From Haloarcula limicola (GTDB taxonomy: Archaea > Halobacteriota > Halobacteria > Halobacteriales > Haloarculaceae): 64,000 bases of DNA. Shown piece by piece: positions 33,801-41,397 of the stretch; the stretch's first letter is position 1, and every line of letters begins with the position of its first letter. The notes below the pieces were generated by a model. The model had not been told where the DNA came from and did not search any database. It saw nothing but the letters and a program-made list of their open reading frames with translations. The translations under genes were made by a program, and so were the position numbers. Where the stretch lies: contig NZ_WRXM01000002.1 of assembly GCF_010119205.1 (NCBI RefSeq), forward strand, positions 984,982 through 1,048,981, given 5' to 3'.

Positions 33801-34780
33801 GCCCGACCCAGGAGTTCGATGTCTCAATCGACGCGGACCCGTACGTGCAGGAACCGTTCATCACCGCCACCGGCGAGAACGACAGCGCCTTCATCGGCGG
33901 GACGAACGTCGAGCTCGTCGTCGACGGCGAGGTCGTCTCGAACACGAACGTCCGCCTGCCCCCGAACTCCTCGGGCGTGACCGTCGAGTTCGATTACACG
34001 ATCGATTCGCCCGGCGACTACGACGTGGTCGTCCAACGGGCAGACGGCACGGTGCTGGCCAGTTCGTCGGTGACGGTGCAGCCGCCGGAGACGGTCGCCG
34101 ACATCACCGACCCCGACGACGACGACTACGGTCCGGGTTCGTACACCTATCCGACCAACAGCGCGTTCCAGCCGGAGGCGTTCGACCTGCGTTCGTTCAC
34201 GGTCAACCAGACGCCGAGCTTCCAGCAGTACGCCTTTAAGGTGGAGAACCTCACCGACACTTTCAATAGCGGTCGGTTCTCCCCGCAGATGTTCGTCTGC
34301 TGGATCCGCGACCCCGAGAAGAGCGGCGGGTCGACCACCAGCCTCGACGACCTCGGCGCGAACGTCGAGTTCGAGGAGGAGTGGCACTACCGACTCCGCG
34401 TCGACGGCTTCAACCTCGATCTCGTCAACGCCAACGGCGGCGCGGTGCTCGACGACGACGGGAACGCAGTCACGCCGCGGGTCGCCACCGACCTCGAGGA
34501 CGGCACGGTGACGCTCGGCGTCGACAGCGAGGCCTTCGACGGCGCGGACGCCGCCGACCTGGAGGTCGTGCCGATGGTCCAGTCCGAGGACCGCGGGACG
34601 CTCCGCCCGGTCGACGTCACTAACGCGGATTACGTCTTCGGCGGCGCGAAGGAAGGGGCAGTCGACAACGCACCGCTCGTCATGGACCTCATCACGCCCG
34701 AGGGCGTCGACCAGACCGACGCGCTGGCGTACTCCGACAGCGAAAAGGCGACGCTACCGTTCGTGTCGCTCGGCGAGTAA
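30866..34780 (+). CDS. Secreted multidomain glycoside hydrolase family 97 enzyme
   Basis: This is a 1304-residue Tat-exported enzyme (signal YSRRQFVGGLASLLAAA, cleavage near residue 36). The GH97 N-terminal beta-sandwich (about 50-300) and TIM barrel (about 345-640) contain KYVGIWWLMIAG, EGWNQGWDTYPG and TETVKAQEYDGFG. The last resembles the catalytic-glutamate region of inverting alpha-glucosidases such as SusB. A CBM35/6-like domain (about 650-790) interrupts the GH97 module, which resumes with FDFLEAVPAGGWDDTEVVDA and GDEWFLGAMTDEEG. A Gly/Asn/Arg linker (about 876-912) splits the C-terminal sheet. A CARDB-like domain (about 980-1080) and a glucodextranase-type C-terminal domain (PGSYTYPTNSAFQPEAFDL) follow. 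Likely substrate is an alpha-glucan. Confidence 0.88.
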   Translation: MSEDRLTRSSAYSRRQFVGGLASLLAAATFSREVSAATAEPVTSGDDAATQTVTSPDDSIAVTVDVGDGVPTYSVSVDGTTYVTPSELGFDFQNQQAFGASADGDGTALTVSGSERGSEVERWDPIWDQYDSVREEYNYLRVGLEEEAIPGRRATLELRVFDDGLGFRIVFPEVFGDGEGNFVITSENTAFNFADDYTSWWIENRFAQPEGEPGRFEAEYQETPLSEIASDTEEQIPGGAPTREGAHTPLTMEADDVYLSVHEADLTDYATLSIAPDGEGGTDFSAELAPLPDGTRVSAEAPHVTPWRTVQVGSTPGDLVESSLIPLLNDDLNEDALPADGDTDWIEPKKYVGIWWLMIAGSANWQYKTDEEIQSSGNNPASYIHGARTERMKRYLAFASQNSIDSVLAEGWNQGWDTYPGDGTGLEMGVDDSYPDFDLFEITDYGANLDPATEFTIHNETAGNVVNYEEQIRDGIFAGYDGEGIHSIKNGYVSNRGLGFEGDGSFATHNHHSQLAVNHHEFVAREAMANRQLLERHEADKPTGKHRTYPNRAATETVKAQEYDGFGALGSDVDEDHHVTLPFTRMLAGPMSYQPGIFDITFNDSTGGRIQTTRAKQLAMYPTYHAGLQMAADRIEAYVSPEFEVGELLQATSGELDGMITADDWRNAFGGHYVPVDPNSEPSGASVSFTVRDVPEAGEYDLHLRYASDAEENAQRVKDAGGPQATLSVDGDERPINPDFTEYWDQWEVFTTTVSLSEGDNTVAVELNYEDSGGSFEGDVGGFNLNTVAVTETGEPSPIPAEFVGYAPEHENFDTVPEFDFLEAVPAGGWDDTEVVDAAIADYSVTARAKGDEWFLGAMTDEEGRAIDVPLSFLSPGDGAEKGRGNGRGNGKNQCSPGNGRGPGNGNGRGPKGPKYVAEIYTDGIGAGSAADATEVEISEAVVDPSTTLLASMAQSGGTAVRFRRAEGREIRDLPEYERPTQEFDVSIDADPYVQEPFITATGENDSAFIGGTNVELVVDGEVVSNTNVRLPPNSSGVTVEFDYTIDSPGDYDVVVQRADGTVLASSSVTVQPPETVADITDPDDDDYGPGSYTYPTNSAFQPEAFDLRSFTVNQTPSFQQYAFKVENLTDTFNSGRFSPQMFVCWIRDPEKSGGSTTSLDDLGANVEFEEEWHYRLRVDGFNLDLVNANGGAVLDDDGNAVTPRVATDLEDGTVTLGVDSEAFDGADAADLEVVPMVQSEDRGTLRPVDVTNADYVFGGAKEGAVDNAPLVMDLITPEGVDQTDALAYSDSEKATLPFVSLGE

Positions 34781-34792
34781 CCGCTCGTAGAA

Positions 34793-34827
34793 TCTCTCTC
34801 TGTCTCTCTTCTCCATTCTCTATTTTC
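34793..34827. terminator. Pyrimidine-rich stretch between convergent genes
   Basis: A run of T/C (tctctctctgtctctcttct and beyond, ending ctattttcc) lies just after the GH97 stop and before the convergent hisA stop. T-rich tracts are the usual archaeal terminator on the plus strand. Confidence 0.5.
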
Positions 34828-34843
34828 CGACCGTCAGCGCTCG

Positions 34844-35590
34844 CTACTGTGCGCTTTCGCCCGACTCGACGGCGGCCATCGCCGATTCGAGCGTGAATCG
34901 TCCCTCGTAGAGCGCGCTCCCGACGACGACGGCCGCTGCGCCCGCGTCTTCGAGCGCCAGCACGTCCTCGACGGTCGCGACGCCGCCGCTGGCGACGACG
35001 GGGATGTCGACGGCCTCGACGAGCCGCCGGACGGGATCGGTCCGGACCCCTTCCAACTGCCCCTCGACGTCCACGTCGGTGAAGAGGATGCCGCCGGCAC
35101 CCAACTCCTCGTAGCGCGCCGCGGCTTCCGCGGGGTCCAGTCCGGTGCCCTCGGTCCACCCCGAGACGACGACCTCTCCCTCTTTGGCGTCGAGGCTGAC
35201 GAGGACGCTCTCGGGGTGCTCCTCGCTTATCTCGGCGACGATGTCGGGGTTCTCGACGGCGGCGGTGCCGAGGATGACGCGGTCGACGCCCCGGTCTAAG
35301 AGCGAGACGGCGTCTTCGGCGGTGCGGATACCCCCGCCCAACTGCACCGCCACGTCGTCGCCGACGGCCGAGAGCACGGCGTCGATGGCGTCGGCGTTCT
35401 CGCGCTCGCCCTCGAACGCGCCGTCGAGGTCGACGAGGTGGAGCGTGCGCGCGCCCGCCTCGACCCACCGCTGTGCGGCCTCGACGGGGTCGCCGTACGT
35501 CTTCTCGGTGCCGCGCTCGCCGCCCACCAGCTGGACGACCTGTCCGTCCTGCATGTCGACGGCCGGGACCACCTCGAACTCGGGAAACAT
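34844..35590 (-). CDS. hisA: ProFAR isomerase
   Basis: This 248-residue (beta/alpha)8 enzyme isomerises ProFAR to PRFAR in histidine synthesis. The catalytic Asp near the N-terminus lies in VVPAVDMQDGQVVQLVGGE and the second in ILFTDVDVEGQLEG; phosphate-binding loops are QLGGGIRTAEDAVSLL and PVVASGGVATVEDVL. The sequence starts MFPEFEVVPAVD, as in other haloarchaeal HisA proteins. It stands alone, not in a his operon. The large repeat element R3 begins about 118 bases upstream. Confidence 0.95.
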   Translation of the reverse strand: MFPEFEVVPAVDMQDGQVVQLVGGERGTEKTYGDPVEAAQRWVEAGARTLHLVDLDGAFEGERENADAIDAVLSAVGDDVAVQLGGGIRTAEDAVSLLDRGVDRVILGTAAVENPDIVAEISEEHPESVLVSLDAKEGEVVVSGWTEGTGLDPAEAAARYEELGAGGILFTDVDVEGQLEGVRTDPVRRLVEAVDIPVVASGGVATVEDVLALEDAGAAAVVVGSALYEGRFTLESAMAAVESGESAQ

Positions 35591-35707
35591 GGCCGAGGCT
35601 GGGACGGCGGCCGGCGAAAGCGTGTCGGTCCGCGCATCTGTCTGGACCGCCTCTCGTGAGAGACCGAGTCGCGCGCTGGTCGTATTTAGTCAAGCGACAG
35701 AGATTGC

Positions 35708-36168
35708 GAACAGCCAGAAAGCCCCCACGCTCTCAGCTCCCGCGGCTCGCTGCGCGCGCTTCGCGTGCTTGCTTCACCGGGGTTCGCTGAGAGCGCGGCC
35801 CCTTTCAGTCCCGCCCATGCCGGCTGACCAACCGGCGTCGGGTGGTACTGAAAGGGGTGTTGTCGGCGCTACGCGCCGACTGCTCGGGAGACCAAGGGTC
35901 TCCCGGTGGCTGGCTGAACGACGTTCACAAGAGCGAAGCTCTTGTGCAGCCCATCAGAAATCTCTGATTTCTGAGGACGGCGGACGACGCAAGGACCGCA
36001 ACGCAGTGAGGACCGTCGTTCGAGAGAGCGTTGCTCTCTCGTGATCACGAAAGACCAGCGGTCTTTCGGACGACAGCGAGGCCCCCGAGTTCAGCCAGGG
36101 CGAGAGCGAAGCTCTCGCGGGCAATCGGAAGCTTCGCTTCCGATGACAGCCGGGGCTTTCTGGCTCTG
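35708..36168. repeat. Structured repeat element R3 with an array of eight hairpins
   Basis: This copy starts GAACAGCCAGAAAGCCCCC and ends GGGGCTTTCTGGCTC. The left arm pairs CGCTCTCAGC (35728-35737) with GCTGAGAGCG (35786-35795), then GGCCCCTTTCAGTCCCGCCC follows. The right unit pairs CTGGCTGAAC (35910-35919) with GTTCAGCCAG (36089-36098). Inside and next to it lie eight perfect hairpins with 3-base loops: 35862-35880, 35885-35905, 35926-35946, 35954-35974, 36021-36041, 36048-36068, 36100-36118 and 36124-36144. Six have 9-base arms and two have 8-base arms. It lies in the divergent gap between hisA and the coiled-coil gene. No protein is encoded. Confidence 0.8.
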
Positions 36169-36219
36169 AGAACCAACAACTGCTAAAGTAAACACTGCCC
36201 GTGCGCCGGCGGGGGAACC

Positions 36220-36226
36220 CTTATAC
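36220..36226 (+). promoter_or_regulatory. TATA box of the coiled-coil membrane protein
   Basis: CTTATAC lies 23 bases before the ATG at 36249, indicating a leaderless message and supporting this start over an in-frame ATG at 36201. Confidence 0.65.
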
Positions 36227-36248
36227 TTGGCCCTCATCATCGAGGCAC

Positions 36249-36908
36249 ATGGCAGATAGTGGGTCCGCACCGTCGGGACTCGAATCGCTCCTGTTCGGCG
36301 AACGAGCCGACCTGTATCGTCGGTTCGTCCGCGCGACGGGCGCGATCACGGCGGTTCTGGTGCTCGTCTACGCGGTCGCACGGGCGGGAGTGGTGGGCCT
36401 CGGTGCGGGGCTGACGGGGGCTCTCGGGACGGCAGCGGGCGTCGCCGTGGCGGTCTTCGTCCTCGCGGGACTCGTGGAGTTCGTCGTCCTCGGGCGGGTC
36501 TACCAGCGAGGCACGACCGAAGTGGCACAGACGGCCGCCGAACTCGAAGCCGCCGCCGAGCGGTTGGAAGAGACCGCCGAGGAACTGGAGGAGACCGCCG
36601 ACACCGTCGAGGACGCCGCGGAGACGGTCGACGAGGCCGCCGAGGACGTGGAGCGAACCGCCGGGGACGTCGAGGAGGCCGCCGAGTGGGCGGGGGCCGA
36701 CGACGCCGCCGATCGGGTGACCGAGGCGACCGAACGGGCCGAGACGGCCAAAGAGCGGACTACCGACGCGAAGGAGACCGCGGAGACGGCCACGGCCGAG
36801 GCCGAAGCCGCCAGAGCGACCGCGAACGAGGTCGAGGAGACGGCTGCCGAGCGACGCGAGCGACTGGGGAACGCGGCCGACGACGAGAGCGACGACGGCG
36901 AACGGTAG
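36249..36908 (+). CDS. Two-helix membrane protein with long coiled coil
   Basis: This 219-residue protein has a short acidic N-terminus and two membrane helices (GAITAVLVLVYAVARAGVV and AAGVAVAVFVLAGLVEFVVL). A 140-residue alanine/glutamate/threonine-rich coiled coil follows, with heptad-like repeats such as ETAEELEETADTVEDAAETV. The coiled coil would face the cytoplasm. No enzymatic motif is visible and I do not recognise a characterised family. It resembles the HAMP/methyl-accepting helices in composition, but no chemotaxis signature (the conserved hairpin tip) is present. It directly precedes the tandem phosphate permeases, which have their own promoters. Confidence 0.75.
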   Translation: MADSGSAPSGLESLLFGERADLYRRFVRATGAITAVLVLVYAVARAGVVGLGAGLTGALGTAAGVAVAVFVLAGLVEFVVLGRVYQRGTTEVAQTAAELEAAAERLEETAEELEETADTVEDAAETVDEAAEDVERTAGDVEEAAEWAGADDAADRVTEATERAETAKERTTDAKETAETATAEAEAARATANEVEETAAERRERLGNAADDESDDGER

Positions 36909-36936
36909 TTCCGAATCCGCAGGCCGCTGTCGGTAG

Positions 36937-36944
36937 CCTTTAAC
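36937..36944 (+). promoter_or_regulatory. TATA box of phosphate permease copy 2
   Basis: CCTTTAAC lies 23 bases before the ATG at 36967. The flanking sequence (CGGCCG ... ACCGTATGGT) is repeated before the next gene. Confidence 0.6.
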
Positions 36945-36966
36945 GGCCGGCGGGGCTGGGAACCGT

Positions 36967-38133
36967 ATGGTCGAGTTGTTATTTCTCGTCGGCTTAGCCG
37001 TCGCCGTCTTCGTCGGATTCAACATCGGGGGGTCCTCGACCGGCGTCGCCTTCGGCCCGGCCGTCGGGAGCGACACCATCTCGAAGACGACGGCCGCCGG
37101 GCTGATGACCGGGTTCGCGCTGCTGGGCGGCGCGACCGTCGGCACGGAGGTCATCGAGACGATGGGCGGCCGCATCGTCCCCAGCGACCAGTTCACGCTC
37201 CTAGCGAGCGTCACGGTCCTCTTCTTCGTCGGGCTCGCCCTGCTGGTCTCGAACCTCTTCGGCGTCCCCGCCTCGACGTCGATGACGGCCGTCGGGGCCA
37301 TCGCCGGGCTGGGCGTCGCCAGCGGCACGATCGACTGGGAGGTGATGGGCCGCATCGTCTCGTGGTGGCTGGTCGCCCCCATCGTCGCCTTCTGGCTGTC
37401 GGCGGTCGTCGGCCGGTACCTCTACCCCCATCTGGCGGCCCGCATCGTCTTCGAGACCGACGATCCGGGAACGTCTCGACGGGAGCGAGTCGGGCAGTTC
37501 CTCGTGGTCGCGATCGGCTGTTACATGGCGTTCTCGGCGGGCGCGTCGAACGTCGCCAACGCCGTCGCGCCGCTGGTCGGGAGCGGCGAACTCGACCTGT
37601 ACCCGGGCGTCGCGCTCGCCGGGGCCGCGATCGGCCTCGGCGCGTTCACCATCGCCCGCCGCACCCTCGACACCGTCGGCAACGACCTCACCGAACTCCC
37701 GATACTCGCGGCGCTCATCGTCGAGACGGTGAGCGCGACGATCATCAGCCTGCTGTCGCTGGCCGGCATCCCCGCCAGCCTCGCCGTCTCGGCGACGATG
37801 TGCGTCGTCGGGCTGGGGTGGGGCCGGGCGACTCGGACCACGCGGTTGGCCGACGCGGCCGGTGCCGCGGTCTCGGGAACGGCCGCCGGCGGGAGCGGCG
37901 GTACGGGCGTCTCGGTCAGCGCGCTCAACGTCGACGCCGAAGAGAACCCCGCGTCCTCGGGGTCCGGCGAGAAGAACCCGGTCGCCAAAATCGGCGAAGA
38001 GGACCCCGAGTCGGTGACGACCGCCGCGGACCTGTTCGACCCCTCCGCGACCGGCCGCGTCGTGATGCTGTGGATACTGACGCCGACTATCTCGGCGGTG
38101 GCGTCGTATCTCGTCTTCCAGTACGTCCTCTGA
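36967..38133 (+). CDS. PiT family phosphate permease (copy 2)
   Basis: This 388-residue membrane protein has about 10 helices. PiT signature halves are FNIGGSSTGVAFGPAVGSDT near the N-terminus and AFSAGASNVANAVAPLVGSG in the middle, with the intervening GVPASTSMTAVGAIAGLG. A variable acidic cytoplasmic loop (about residues 298-350) precedes the last helix. It mediates cation-coupled phosphate (possibly also sulfate-like anion) uptake. It forms a tandem pair with the next gene, with blocks of identical DNA. It is a distant paralog of the permease at 17462-18661. Confidence 0.9.
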   Translation: MVELLFLVGLAVAVFVGFNIGGSSTGVAFGPAVGSDTISKTTAAGLMTGFALLGGATVGTEVIETMGGRIVPSDQFTLLASVTVLFFVGLALLVSNLFGVPASTSMTAVGAIAGLGVASGTIDWEVMGRIVSWWLVAPIVAFWLSAVVGRYLYPHLAARIVFETDDPGTSRRERVGQFLVVAIGCYMAFSAGASNVANAVAPLVGSGELDLYPGVALAGAAIGLGAFTIARRTLDTVGNDLTELPILAALIVETVSATIISLLSLAGIPASLAVSATMCVVGLGWGRATRTTRLADAAGAAVSGTAAGGSGGTGVSVSALNVDAEENPASSGSGEKNPVAKIGEEDPESVTTAADLFDPSATGRVVMLWILTPTISAVASYLVFQYVL

Positions 38134-38148
38134 ACGCGCGAGGCGGTA

Positions 38149-38157
38149 CCCTTTACC
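38149..38157 (+). promoter_or_regulatory. TATA-like box of phosphate permease copy 3
   Basis: CCCTTTACC lies 23 bases before the ATG at 38180 and has the same surroundings as the promoter at 36937, showing that the promoter was duplicated with the gene. Confidence 0.55.
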
Positions 38158-38179
38158 GGCCGCCCGACCTGCGTACCGT

Positions 38180-39373
38180 ATGGTAGAGGTCCTCTTCGCG
38201 CTCGGACTCGTCGTCGCCGTCTTCGTCGGATTCAACATCGGGGGGTCCTCGACCGGCGTCGCCTTCGGCCCGGCCGTCGGGAGCGAGACCCTCTCGAAGC
38301 TCTCGGCGGCGGCGCTGATGACCGTCTTCGCGCTGGCCGGCGGCTTGCTTGTCGGCCCGGCCGTCGTCGAGAGCCTGGGCAGCGACCTCGTCGAAACGGC
38401 GTTCTCGCCGCTCATCAGCATCGTGGTCCTCTTCTTCATCGGGGTCGCGCTGTTCCTCTCGAACGTCGTCGGCGTCCCCGCCTCGACGTCGATGACGGCC
38501 GTCGGGGCCATCGCCGGGCTGGGCCTGGCCGAACAGACGCTCAACGGCGGCCTGATGCTGGAGATCGTCTCGTGGTGGCTCGTCTCGCCCATCGTCGCCT
38601 TCTGGGTCAGCGGCGTCATCGGCCGGTACTTCTACCCGACGCTGGTCGAGTGGTTCGCCGTCTCCCAGAGCGAGGGATCGCTGCTCGTGATGGACTACTC
38701 GGGTGCGATCCCGCGCCCCCGACTCGGCGAGCACACGACCCAGCGGGAGTTCGTCGGGACGGCCGTCGTCGTCGGTATCGGCTGTTACATGGCGTTCTCG
38801 GCGGGCGCGTCGAACGTCGCCAACGCCGTCGCGCCACTGGTCGGCAACGGCTCGCTGGAGATGTACCCGGCCATCGCGCTCGGGGGCGCGGCCATCGGCC
38901 TCGGCGCGTTCACCATCGCCCGGCGGACGATGGATACCGTCGGCAACGACCTCACCGACCTGCCGCTCGTGGCGGCCATCGTCGTCGCCACCGTCTCCTC
39001 GACCATCGTCACGTTCCTCTCGGCGCTCGGTATCCCCGCGAGTTTCGTCATCATCGCCACGATGAGTATCGTCGGGCTCGGATGGGGACGGGCGACCCGG
39101 ACGACCCAACTCTCCGAGTCGGTGCGGGAGGCGTCGACCGCGCCCGTCGAGTCCCTCGCGGCCGACGACGCGCCCACTGTCGGCGGCGAGACGAGTTCCG
39201 GGCCCAAACTGCGCGAATCCGAACGAGGCGAGACGCTCCGGGAGGACGTCCCGTCGGCCTCGGACCTCTTCGAACCCGGCACGACGGCCCGCGTCATCTT
39301 CCTCCAGAACGTCGTCCCCTCGATCGCGACGGTGGCCGCCTACCTCGTCTTTCGCTTCCTTCCTGTCACGTGA
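38180..39373 (+). CDS. PiT family phosphate permease (copy 3)
   Basis: This is a 397-residue close paralog of the preceding gene, with the same topology and motifs (FNIGGSSTGVAFGPAVGSET, AFSAGASNVANAVAPLVGNG). It has an additional 15-20 residue loop after the fifth helix region (VSQSEGSLLVMDYSGAIPRP). Membrane segments are strongly conserved, while the cytoplasmic loop near residues 310-375 differs from copy 2. It has its own TATA-like box, so the two copies can be regulated independently. It may differ in affinity or expression; this cannot be told from sequence. Confidence 0.9.
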   Translation: MVEVLFALGLVVAVFVGFNIGGSSTGVAFGPAVGSETLSKLSAAALMTVFALAGGLLVGPAVVESLGSDLVETAFSPLISIVVLFFIGVALFLSNVVGVPASTSMTAVGAIAGLGLAEQTLNGGLMLEIVSWWLVSPIVAFWVSGVIGRYFYPTLVEWFAVSQSEGSLLVMDYSGAIPRPRLGEHTTQREFVGTAVVVGIGCYMAFSAGASNVANAVAPLVGNGSLEMYPAIALGGAAIGLGAFTIARRTMDTVGNDLTDLPLVAAIVVATVSSTIVTFLSALGIPASFVIIATMSIVGLGWGRATRTTQLSESVREASTAPVESLAADDAPTVGGETSSGPKLRESERGETLREDVPSASDLFEPGTTARVIFLQNVVPSIATVAAYLVFRFLPVT

Positions 39374-39433
39374 CACCGCCGCCGTCTCTCACAATCGTTC
39401 ACGGTTCGTTCCCGAAGGGCAAAGTCTAACAAG

Positions 39434-39450
39434 TCGGGGTTCGAACCCGA
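39434..39450. promoter_or_regulatory. Palindrome before the ferredoxin gene
   Basis: TCGGG-G-TTCGAA-CCCGA is a nearly perfect dyad ending six bases before the ferredoxin ATG. It may act on translation or as an operator. It resembles a tRNA T-arm but no tRNA is present. Confidence 0.35.
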
Positions 39451-39456
39451 CAGGTG

Positions 39457-39846
39457 ATGCCCACGGTAGAGTACCTTAACTACGAAGTAGTGGACGACAA
39501 CGGCTGGGACATGTACGAGGACGACGTCTTCAGCGAGGCCGACGACCTCGGTCTCGACGACGAAGACTACGGAACGCTCGACGTCAACGAGGGCGAGTAC
39601 ATCCTCGAAGCGGCGGAGGCACAGGGCTACGACTGGCCCTTCTCGTGCCGCGCCGGTGCCTGTGCGAACTGCGCTGCCATCGTCCTCGAGGGCGAGATCG
39701 ACATGGACATGCAGCAGATCCTCTCCGACGAGGAGGTCGAGGAGAAGAACGTCCGACTGACCTGCATCGGTAGCGCCGACACCGACGAGGTCAGAATCGT
39801 CTACAACGCCAAGCACCTCGACTACCTGCAGAACCGCGTCATATAA
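39457..39846 (+). CDS. [2Fe-2S] ferredoxin, haloarchaeal plant type
   Basis: This 129-residue ferredoxin, beginning [20 protein letters not shown] after the initiator Met, matches the well-known Halobacterium/Haloarcula ferredoxin, which carries an extra acidic N-terminal domain. Cluster ligands are in [15 protein letters not shown] and RLTCIGS (C-x4-C-x2-C and C). It is the main electron acceptor of 2-oxoacid:ferredoxin oxidoreductases, and could also feed the nitrite/sulfite reductase at the window start. The ATG at 39457 is preferred over the GTG one codon earlier because the mature protein is known to begin at Pro after Met. Confidence 0.95.
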   Translation: MPTVEYLNYEVVDDNGWDMYEDDVFSEADDLGLDDEDYGTLDVNEGEYILEAAEAQGYDWPFSCRAGACANCAAIVLEGEIDMDMQQILSDEEVEEKNVRLTCIGSADTDEVRIVYNAKHLDYLQNRVI

Positions 39847-40010
39847 GGCCGTTCTGCGGTCTTTCCGCCGTTTCGCCGCGTCGTAAACTGACCGCGTAGC
39901 GGACGCTGTACCGTCTCGACCGCCGCTTTTCGTCCGCTTTCGCCCGCCAGAACGCCCGGCCCGCCGGTCCCACCGGAACAATTAGGGTGGTTCACGTCAC
40001 ACTGCGATGC

Positions 40011-40991
40011 GTGTTGGGGTCGATACCGGACCTGTTGCGGCTGTTCGCGGTGCCGGTGTTCGGGTGGGCGGCCTACCGCGACGTGAAGACGCGACGGGTG
40101 CCGAATCGGACGTGGGTACCGCTGGCGGCGCTGGCCGTCGTCTTGCTCGCCTGGGACAGCTATGCCGTGCTCACCGGGCCGACGAGCGGACAGGCCTTCC
40201 TGATTCGGGTCGCGATCAGCCTCGGATTCGTCGCGCCGCTGGCCTACGGTTTCTGGCTCATCGGCGGGTTCGGCGGGGCCGACGCGAAGGCGTTCATGCT
40301 GATCGCGGTCCTCTTTCCGGTCTACCCCGTTTACTACCTCCCGACGGCGGCGCTGCCGCTCGAACCCTCGACGCTCGGCGTCTTCTCGCTGACCGTCCTC
40401 TCGAACACGGTGGTCGCCGGGCTGTTCTACCCGCTCGGCGTCGCGGCCACGAACCTCGCGCAGGGACGGTTCTCGCCGGCGATGTTCATCGGGAAGCCGG
40501 TCGCCGTCGAGGAACTGCCCGAGGAGTACGGCCGACTGCTCGAAACCACCGCGGGGTTCACCCGGAGCGGCTTGGACTTAGACGCCCTCCGGATGTACCT
40601 CCAGTGGCGCGGCGTCACGCTCGCCGAGCTCCGGGCGGACTCCACCCGGTACCGCCACCCCGAATCGCTCCCAACTGAGCCGAACGACCCCGGCGACGGC
40701 GCGATCGTCGCCGACGGCGGCGTCTCGGCGGCAACGGAGACCCGCGACGCCGACGCGCCGAGACCGGCGGACCCGTGGGGTGCCGAGCGCTTCCTGGACG
40801 ACATCGAGGGGTCGGCCTACGGTACCTCGCCCGAGCAGTTGCGCGACGGCTTAGAGCTGGTCGTCAGCGAACGGGAGGTGTGGATCTCACCCGGCATCCC
40901 CTTCCTCGTCCCGATGTTCTTCGGGCTCGTCGTGGCGCTGACCTACGGCGACGTGCTGTTTTCGCTGCTCGCCGTCGTCGGGCTGGCCTGA
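40011..40991 (+). CDS. A24 family prepilin peptidase (PibD-like)
   Basis: This is a membrane aspartic protease of about 326 residues that cleaves class III signal peptides of archaellins and pilins. The two catalytic aspartates are in [13 protein letters not shown] and [11 protein letters not shown] (GxGD type). About six to seven membrane helices flank a cytoplasmic acidic loop (residues about 160-290) that is longer than in bacterial TFPP. I place the start at the GTG at 40011, about 26 bases after a TATA-like CAATTAGG; an upstream GTG at 39987 is also in frame. It is monocistronic. Confidence 0.85.
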   Translation: MLGSIPDLLRLFAVPVFGWAAYRDVKTRRVPNRTWVPLAALAVVLLAWDSYAVLTGPTSGQAFLIRVAISLGFVAPLAYGFWLIGGFGGADAKAFMLIAVLFPVYPVYYLPTAALPLEPSTLGVFSLTVLSNTVVAGLFYPLGVAATNLAQGRFSPAMFIGKPVAVEELPEEYGRLLETTAGFTRSGLDLDALRMYLQWRGVTLAELRADSTRYRHPESLPTEPNDPGDGAIVADGGVSAATETRDADAPRPADPWGAERFLDDIEGSAYGTSPEQLRDGLELVVSEREVWISPGIPFLVPMFFGLVVALTYGDVLFSLLAVVGLA

Positions 40992-41034
40992 CGACGACAA
41001 AAGACCTATTTCGGGCTGTGGCCAGCGTTAGAGT

Positions 41035-41397
41035 ATGACCGACGTGACGCTGGCGTTCGACGAGCAGGAGTACCTCCCGGCGGTCGCACAGGACGCCGAC
41101 TCCGGCGAGGTGCTGATGCTCGCCTACGTCACCGAGGAGGCGCTCGCACGGACCCGCGAGACCGGCTACGCGCACTACTACTCCCGGAGCCGGGACGAAC
41201 TCTGGAAGAAGGGCGGCACCAGCGGGCACACCCAGGAGATCGAGGAGGTCCGGGTGGACTGCGACGGCGACGCCCTGCTCTATCTGGTCGATCAGTCCGG
41301 CGGGGCCTGTCACACCGGCTACGAGTCCTGTTTCTACCGGACCGTCGACGGCGAGGAGGTCGGCGAACAGGTGTTCGACCCCGACGACGTCTACTGA
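41035..41397 (+). CDS. hisI: Phosphoribosyl-AMP cyclohydrolase
   Basis: This 120-residue zinc enzyme opens the ring of phosphoribosyl-AMP in histidine synthesis. Conserved stretches are [40 protein letters not shown] and [23 protein letters not shown], with the cysteines that bind zinc. It is monofunctional (no HisE domain). Its stop overlaps the ATG of the next gene by one base (TGATG), so the DUF7118-like protein is translationally coupled. HisE is not in the window. Confidence 0.96.
   Translation: MTDVTLAFDEQEYLPAVAQDADSGEVLMLAYVTEEALARTRETGYAHYYSRSRDELWKKGGTSGHTQEIEEVRVDCDGDALLYLVDQSGGACHTGYESCFYRTVDGEEVGEQVFDPDDVY

Noticed and set aside
35728-36144. CRISPR array in the repeat element R3
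   Set aside because: Hairpins differ in sequence and there are no identical direct repeats with regular unique spacers, nor cas genes apart from a distant Cas4-like protein.
39434-39450. TTCGAACC palindrome resembling a tRNA T-arm
   Set aside because: No acceptor, D-arm or anticodon stem is found on either side and the stem pairs do not fit T-arm geometry. It is treated as a possible regulatory dyad.
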